64,000 nt of DNA from assembly GCA_049999725.1 (NCBI GenBank), contig JBNGIS010006407.1, positions 23,875-87,874 on the forward strand, in the 5' to 3' direction. The notes beneath the pieces are model-generated. The model was not told the origin of the DNA. It was given only the letters and a program-made list of their open reading frames with translations, and ran no database searches. Shown here piece by piece: positions 58,677 through 64,000 of the stretch. This stretch comes from Haplomitrium mnioides (taxonomy: Eukaryota > Marchantiophyta > Haplomitriopsida > Calobryales). Numbering within the stretch: position 1 is the first letter of the stretch; every line of letters begins with the position of its first letter. The position numbers and the translations under genes were made by a program.

Positions 58677-59178
58677 CTGTATATACATACTAGTAACCAA
58701 GAAAATAGAGCAGTCCTCTTTATACTACAAAAAGATATTGAAAGCTTTCAGATTAATTTAGAACCCTTAGGTCTATATGTCAAACAAATACATGTACACT
58801 TTTTTGAATCAAATTCTAAGAACCTTACTAATTTTGATCTAGAAGATTAAGCCACCCAAGTAAAAATATATACATTAGAATTTTCAAGGATTTAGTAGGG
58901 ATATCAACTAGTGTCTGTTCACTCTTTATGAAAGACCCATGTATAGCCTATTTATATGTATCACTATTATCTACTAGAAATCTGGTTTTCTCTTGTATTC
59001 TTGCCAATATTTTTAAACTAATAGCACAATGCCCAAAAAATCCTATAAAGATTTTATGTATAGCTAGAGTTGGAGAGTTTACCTCAAAACATATGAAATT
59101 TAAGAACATTTGGATGTCAAGTATTAGTTCCAATATTGGGTCCGAAATGTACTAAGATAAGCCGACAATGTCAAAAAT

Positions 59179-59225
<47 letters not shown>

Positions 59226-59338
59226 NNNNNNNNNNNNNNNNNNNNNNNNNNNNNNNNNNNNNNNNNNNNNNNNNNNNNNNNNNNNNNNNNNNNNNNNNNN
59301 NNNNNNNNNNNNNNNNNNNNNNNNNTATATATATATAT
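59179..59338. repeat. (TA)n microsatellite around a 100-N gap
   Basis: A TA dinucleotide run from about 59179 enters a gap of exactly 100 N (59226-59325) and resumes as 'tatatatatat' on the far side. The gap is most likely an unresolved longer (TA)n tract. It interrupts the integrase region of element F. Confidence 0.93.
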
Positions 59339-59972
59339 GCTTCAATAGCATATCTATAGTCAAATTATTGAAACCTTCAATAGGGGATGCATATAAAGGT
59401 AGATTCCATGATTATTATTTCTACAAAGATATGCATGTAAAGTCATAATCTAAGAGGAATAAAAATACAAAGAGTGTATCAAGATTACATTCACACTAAG
59501 TTCACATTCTAGAATGATCTATGTACTCAACAAATAGATTAGGAAGTTCAACGAATCTTGCATTTACACCAAATCTTAGAAAAGTTGCTCATTTATTTAA
59601 CGATGCTACTACAGTTACTCATTCACATATTGAAGATGTGAATCTAGAGTTAAATCTACAAAATAATAGCAGTAGATACACCACCAAAAGCTAAGAGAGG
59701 TAGACCTCTAAGTTCTAAGGATTCTTATCCAAGACAAAAAAGAAATCCTATATAAGTATGAAAACCAAGAGCTAAACAAATCACTACCAAACCTTAAGCT
59801 AATCTTCTTTTAGATAATGAGGAAATCTCAATCCAATACATGCATATTGGAAAATTTTGGCCTAGAGATAACACTAAAATTGACAAAAAAAACTTGCATT
59901 CCTCGCATCACAATAAATTAATAGTGATATGTTAGACCTTATTATAGTTCTTAAAGCACAAAATAAAGTATA

Positions 59973-60504
59973 TTGGACTCTATAGAAGATGACATTAACT
60001 CACAACTAGATTCTCTCATTAAGAGACATGTTTTCAGCCCTACAGTATCAGTAAAAGAAGATACAAACCATACAAGCTACAAATTTATTTTTGTAAGAAA
60101 GAGAAATGCCAAAGGTGAAGCCATAATATATAAAAGCTTGCTTCGTTTCAAAAGATTATATGCAAATATATGACAAAGATTACGACTTCATCTAAACACC
60201 AATTATGGATACCTTAACATCTAGATATATGATTGCATTTGTGGTGCTTCATAAATTAGTCATGCATCTAATGGATGTAGTGACAGAATATCAATATAAT
60301 ATTTTGAATACTAAAATTTATATGAAGGTGTCTCTTGATTTACTCAAGAGAGAGGAATTTCACATTGAGGGGGAGAGATCAAATAAACTAAATCCAGAAC
60401 TATTATTTGGCATTCTACAACAAATGACTGCTACAAAGGAAAATGGACCTATAGTCAAACATGATGACTGCTACAAAGGAAAGTGGACCTATAGTCAAAC
60501 ATGA
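59973..60504 (+). pseudogene. element F reverse transcriptase, N-terminal half
   Basis: Copia-type RT text runs in two frames: 'RHVFSPTVSVKEDTNHTSYK', then 'FIFVRKRNAKGEAIIYKS', then 'MDTLTSRYMIAFVVLHKLV' and 'MHLMDVVTEYQYNIL'. The YVDD catalytic block that should follow was not found. A 44-bp tandem duplication ('gactgctacaaaggaaa' plus 'tggacctatagtcaaacatg') lies at 60425-60505 where RT text is lost. Confidence 0.88.
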
Positions 60505-61163
60505 AAATGGTGTACTATACACATCTAATCAGTCTATAGTTGATGGATTTCCTATTGGAAATCCTACTGAGCACTCGAAGGGGCAGAAAATTAATATAGG
60601 ACCTATTGTGCAATATATTGTCCAATCAGCCTATAGTTATAGATTTTATAGTGGGACTTCTTTAGAGCATTGGAAAGGGCAAAACAAAAAAATAAGAGCT
60701 ATTGCCAAAAAGAAATAAAAATCAGTAAATGTGCTATACACACCAAAGAAAATTGGAATGAATATACCTAATAATGCTAAAAAAAGAAGAAGCAAAGCAA
60801 GGCCTTTGCAATACATGTGCTATGCTCTATCTATGGTCTCAAGCAGAGTGGAATAATCTGATACAGAAGATTCAAGACTAAGATGTTTGCCTCAGAATTT
60901 ATAAATGAATATATATCATTGTATTTATTTCTCAAACATAGTGGAAAAGAAATTTTCATAATTGCAATATATATCGTTGATATCAAATATATTCAGAACT
61001 CCTATATTGATTGCAAACATCACAAAAACATTAAAAAAAATCTTCGAAATAGAAGACATTAGACAACCAAACTACTATCTCGAAATTCAGTTTGACTATC
61101 TTCCTTATGGAATTCTTATAAGTCATACAACATATACGGCAAATTTTTTCTAAGCAATTTAAT

Positions 61164-62149
61164 ATGCACAACTTACGACGTATGAGTACTCTGATGGATC
61201 TAAGATTCTTAGATCCAACAAAAGATATGTTTAAGAAGCAAAGGGAGAATGAACCAATTTTGGGACCTAAAAAGCCATACATGTTTGCTATAGGCTCTCT
61301 ACTATACTTGGCAAATCAAACCAAGCTAGATATCATCTTTGTAATGAGCCTATTAGCATGACATAGTTTTCAGCCAACAATTAGACATTGGAACGATATC
61401 AAACGTGTCTTCATATATTTAGAGTGAACCATTGATATGGGTTTATATTTTCTCAAGGATATAAATCTTGTACTGACATGATTTTCTCACGATGGTATTT
61501 GTGAGGCCTTGAAGATGCAAAGTCTCAAACAAGATATGTCTTTTGTAGGGAACAACAATATTCTCATGGAAAAGTACAAAACATACATTAACTACAACAT
61601 CTCCAAATTATGTTGAGATCATAGCTTTATACAAAGCAACGAGAGAATGCATCTGGCTTTGAAACTTGATTGACCATATCCATAAGAATACAATAACGAG
61701 ATCATAGATTTATACTAATCGACCATATTCATAAGAATACATGAATGAGACTATAGCTTTATACAAAGTGACTAGAGAAGATGGCTTTGAAACTTGATTG
61801 ACCATATTCATAAGAATATAGGAAAATCTGTCTTGATAGATCGTACAGTCATATATGAGGACATCATCCATGTGTGAATCAAACTTCACAAGGTTTTATA
61901 AAGGGAGATATAATCAAACACTTTGCTCTAAAACTATTTTATACACACAAGCAACATCAAGATAAAATTAGAGTGGAATGGATTTCTACTCTTCAAAATA
62001 GAGTTGATCTCTTCACAAAACTCATGCCCCCCACTCTACGTAAAGATTGCATATTTGGAATTGGAATGAGAAGATTATCAAATCTATTGAAACATGACAA
62101 TCAACCAATTGACATTTCCAAAAGAATTACTTATTTTTCTATTCAATAA
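61164..62149 (+). pseudogene. element F RNase H and 3' end
   Basis: 'GPKKPYMFAIGSLLYLANQT' starts the copia RNase H region. After several stops 'QGFIKGDIIKHFALKLFYTH' and 'NRVDLFTKLMPPTLRK' match its conserved end, and 'FGIGMRRLSNL' gives the usual pol terminus. Between them (61610-61830) a phrase around 'catagctttatacaaag' and 'ttgaccatattcataagaat' is repeated two to three times. Confidence 0.88.
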
Positions 62150-62150
62150 A

Positions 62151-63520
62151 GAATAATAATATATCTTCAAAAATCCAAACAACTCCACAAAGGCAGCTTC
62201 ATTAACTCTGATCTACTGAAGATATCCATCTTTCTCTAATTCTTTTATTTTGGTCATGCATTTCATCATCCTTCACAATCTACAACTAATCAAAGTTTCT
62301 TTCAAACTACATACAATGACGAATAGAATCACAAAGATATTTAGAACTTTATATACATTAGACCTATGAAAAACACTTTTTCTTGACTTGAAGTGCAGAG
62401 TATGTGGGGATCTACTACAACAATTTCATAACAATATCTCATTTATATCTCAGAGAAACTTATGGGCTACTGAACATCAATCCGTAACCCAACAGTATTT
62501 TATCACTGATGGCATAGACCAAATTTCCACCACATCATACTTTGTGAACAAATATTGCAGATACTTTCACATATGGAATTAGATACAATATGCCAACTCA
62601 ATCAAATAACTTCATATAACAGCCGCTACTTTGAACTAGGAACAGGCTACTCAGAATAGGAACTTTTGTTTTTGGAAAATTTGTGATTTTTCATATCAAA
62701 AAAACATTATAAAATGAGGTTAATTTCTAAAAACAAAAAGTATATGAGTTTTTTGGATTTGTTTTTGGTCGTTTCAATAAGCGTGATAGAGCAAAAGTCA
62801 ATTTTGTTATGCAAAATCAATCAATATTACTAGTTTTTATGAAAATATTGGAAAACTCGAATTTGTTTAAAAGCATAAAAATTATAGTAAGTTTTCATCA
62901 AAAATTTGCATTTATCATTGATTACAATTCTAAGCCCAAAAGTTTAAATACATGTCACAAGAAACTATTTTGAAATATGTTTGATTGCACAAACTTTAGG
63001 CACACGTAGACATTGTGCTCTTTCGAAATTTTTTGTTGGAAAAATATTACAAAACACAAAGAAAAAGCTTGAGGGGACTAGAAGTCAAGGGAATGAGTTT
63101 GCAATGGTAAACACAAAAACAAAGAAAATGAAACATTGCATGGATTTAGGAGCTTTATTTTAAACGTCAAGAAAAAAAAGGAAGCTTTCACTTTAAGTTG
63201 AAAATCCATGCAATCAAAAGTGAACGTAAGCTTTCAAAAAGGTTACAGCAATTAAACATATTTCATTGTTCAACGAAGCATATACAGAAACGTATCATAG
63301 TTCAGAATCAAAAAGGCAGTAGCTAAAGAGATTGAATTAAGATTGTAAACAAGAAACATGTCCAAGTTTTAGACTTGATTCAACCAAACAAAGGTATCAA
63401 GATCTACAAAAGAGTCTATGACTTGTGTACAAACAAAGTTGTAATCAGTAGTCTTTGTATGAAGAAGCTTAAAGATTATACATGAGAAGTAGAACTTTTG
63501 GAAGGCATGGACTTTCATGT
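62151..63520. other. AT-rich stretch after element F, no gene seen
   Basis: No coding domain and no LTR terminus matching element F was recognised. Poly-A/T runs are frequent. Confidence 0.5.
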
Positions 63521-63728
63521 CAAAGTCTATGCTCACATAGGAATCCAAGCTCAATATGTGAGCACTCCACCTCAAAGTCTAGACGCGCTTAGGAATCTAA
63601 GCTCAACAAGAGAACACTCCATCCCAAAGTCTATGCACGCATAGGAATCCGAACTCACCATCTGAACACTCCACCTCAAAGTCTATGCGTGCATAAGAAT
63701 CCAAACTCACCATCTGAACATTCTACAA
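63521..63728 (+). repeat. 52-bp tandem repeat, four copies
   Basis: Units of exactly 52 bp start at 63521, 63573, 63625 and 63677. Each begins 'caaagtctatgc' (one copy 'caaagtctagac'), then a 'gcataggaatcc' block, and ends 'gaacactccacct' or close. Similar 'ctatgtacgtataggg' phrases continue to about 63830, and the same core appears near 500-650 at the other end of the window. There are no unique spacers, so this is not a CRISPR-like array. Confidence 0.93.
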
Positions 63729-64000
63729 CAAAGGTTGACAAGAACCTAGGTTTTAGGTTCCATAGAAGAGTTTTTGTACGTTGTACATTTTGCTTGCAAA
63801 TCAAAGTCTATGTACGTATAGGGTTCACACTTCTACAATTGAGGATACAAACTATAAACGTTCTATTTTTTGCAACAAACTCTACGCACGCAAAAGATTT
63901 CGATTTCTAATTCAGAATCTAAAAGTAAAAACGAGTACAAAACTCTTCATCTGAGTCAAACAACGCTAAAGATTTAAACTTTTACAACAAAGTCTTAAAA
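63729..64000. other. window end, decayed 52-bp-repeat-like text
   Basis: Isolated phrases resembling the 52-bp unit ('caaagtctatgtacgtatag', 'caaactctacgcacgca') are separated by AT-rich DNA. No gene seen. Confidence 0.5.

Larger units (their letters stand above)
57890..62150 (+). mobile_element. element F: decayed Ty1/copia retrotransposon
   Basis: The copia order on the plus strand is gag zinc knuckle, protease, integrase, RT, RNase H. Knuckle: CFSCGIVEHLRIDC at 58155-58196. Protease: 'VDNGTSHTILRHKKYF' at about 58366, where active relatives have D-x-A/G-T/S. Integrase C-terminal block: 'PILGPKCTKISRQCQKW'-type text at 59120-59180. RT: 'SYKFIFVRKRNAKGEAIIYKS' (60090) and 'LMDVVTEYQYNILNTKIYMK' (60262). 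RNase H: 'YLANQTKLDIIFV' (61300), then 'IKGDIIKHFALKLFYTH' and 'DLFTKLMPP' (61892-62040). Frames are broken throughout. Neither LTR could be recognised. Confidence 0.9.

Overview
This looks like nuclear DNA of a land plant with a large, repeat-rich genome. The evidence is one intron-containing cellulose synthase-like C (CSLC) gene and many decayed Ty3/gypsy and Ty1/copia retrotransposons using a plant-type initiator-Met tRNA primer site. There are no bacterial-style operons. Species and division (bryophyte, lycophyte, fern or seed plant) cannot be fixed from the sequence. Four runs of N (two of 100, two of 10) show this is a draft scaffold.

Layout. 1-5.3 kb: AT-rich repeats, including two diverged copies of one dispersed repeat and a gypsy chromodomain/integrase relic on the minus strand. 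5.33-12.29 kb: a tandem array with a unit of about 81 bp. 12.29-31.43 kb: one composite insertion lying inside a single unit of that array. Its outer ends are LTR ends of one chromovirus family (family B) in opposite orientations. A second gypsy element (A, 14.2 kb, with 4.8 and 3.6 kb LTRs and a perfect 5-bp target duplication) sits inside the left LTR piece. A 1.2-kb solo LTR sits inside the 5' LTR of A. Four insertion layers can therefore be ordered. 31.43-31.60 kb: the array resumes for about two units. 34.2-39.7 kb: two more family-B deletion derivatives arranged LTR-internal-LTR-internal-LTR end. 39.7-43.2 kb: a different chromovirus (family E) on the plus strand with its 3' LTR.

43.2-57.9 kb is the gene-bearing part. 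It is less AT-rich and holds the only well-supported host gene, a complete five-exon CSLC gene (692 codons, a predicted Golgi xyloglucan glucan synthase) at 47832-50644. G-box and TATA-like motifs lie upstream. Downstream are two diverged copies of a non-coding block, a (GGGA)n tract and tRNA-like relics.

57.9-62.15 kb: a heavily decayed Ty1/copia element on the plus strand (gag knuckle, protease, integrase, RT and RNase H signatures) broken by a (TA)n tract and a 100-N gap. 62.15-64 kb: AT-rich sequence ending with four 52-bp tandem repeats.

I found no convincing new biological system. The most informative structures are the nested insertion series, the array whose 81-bp unit is open on both strands, and the nonsense-riddled but frame-intact pol of element A.
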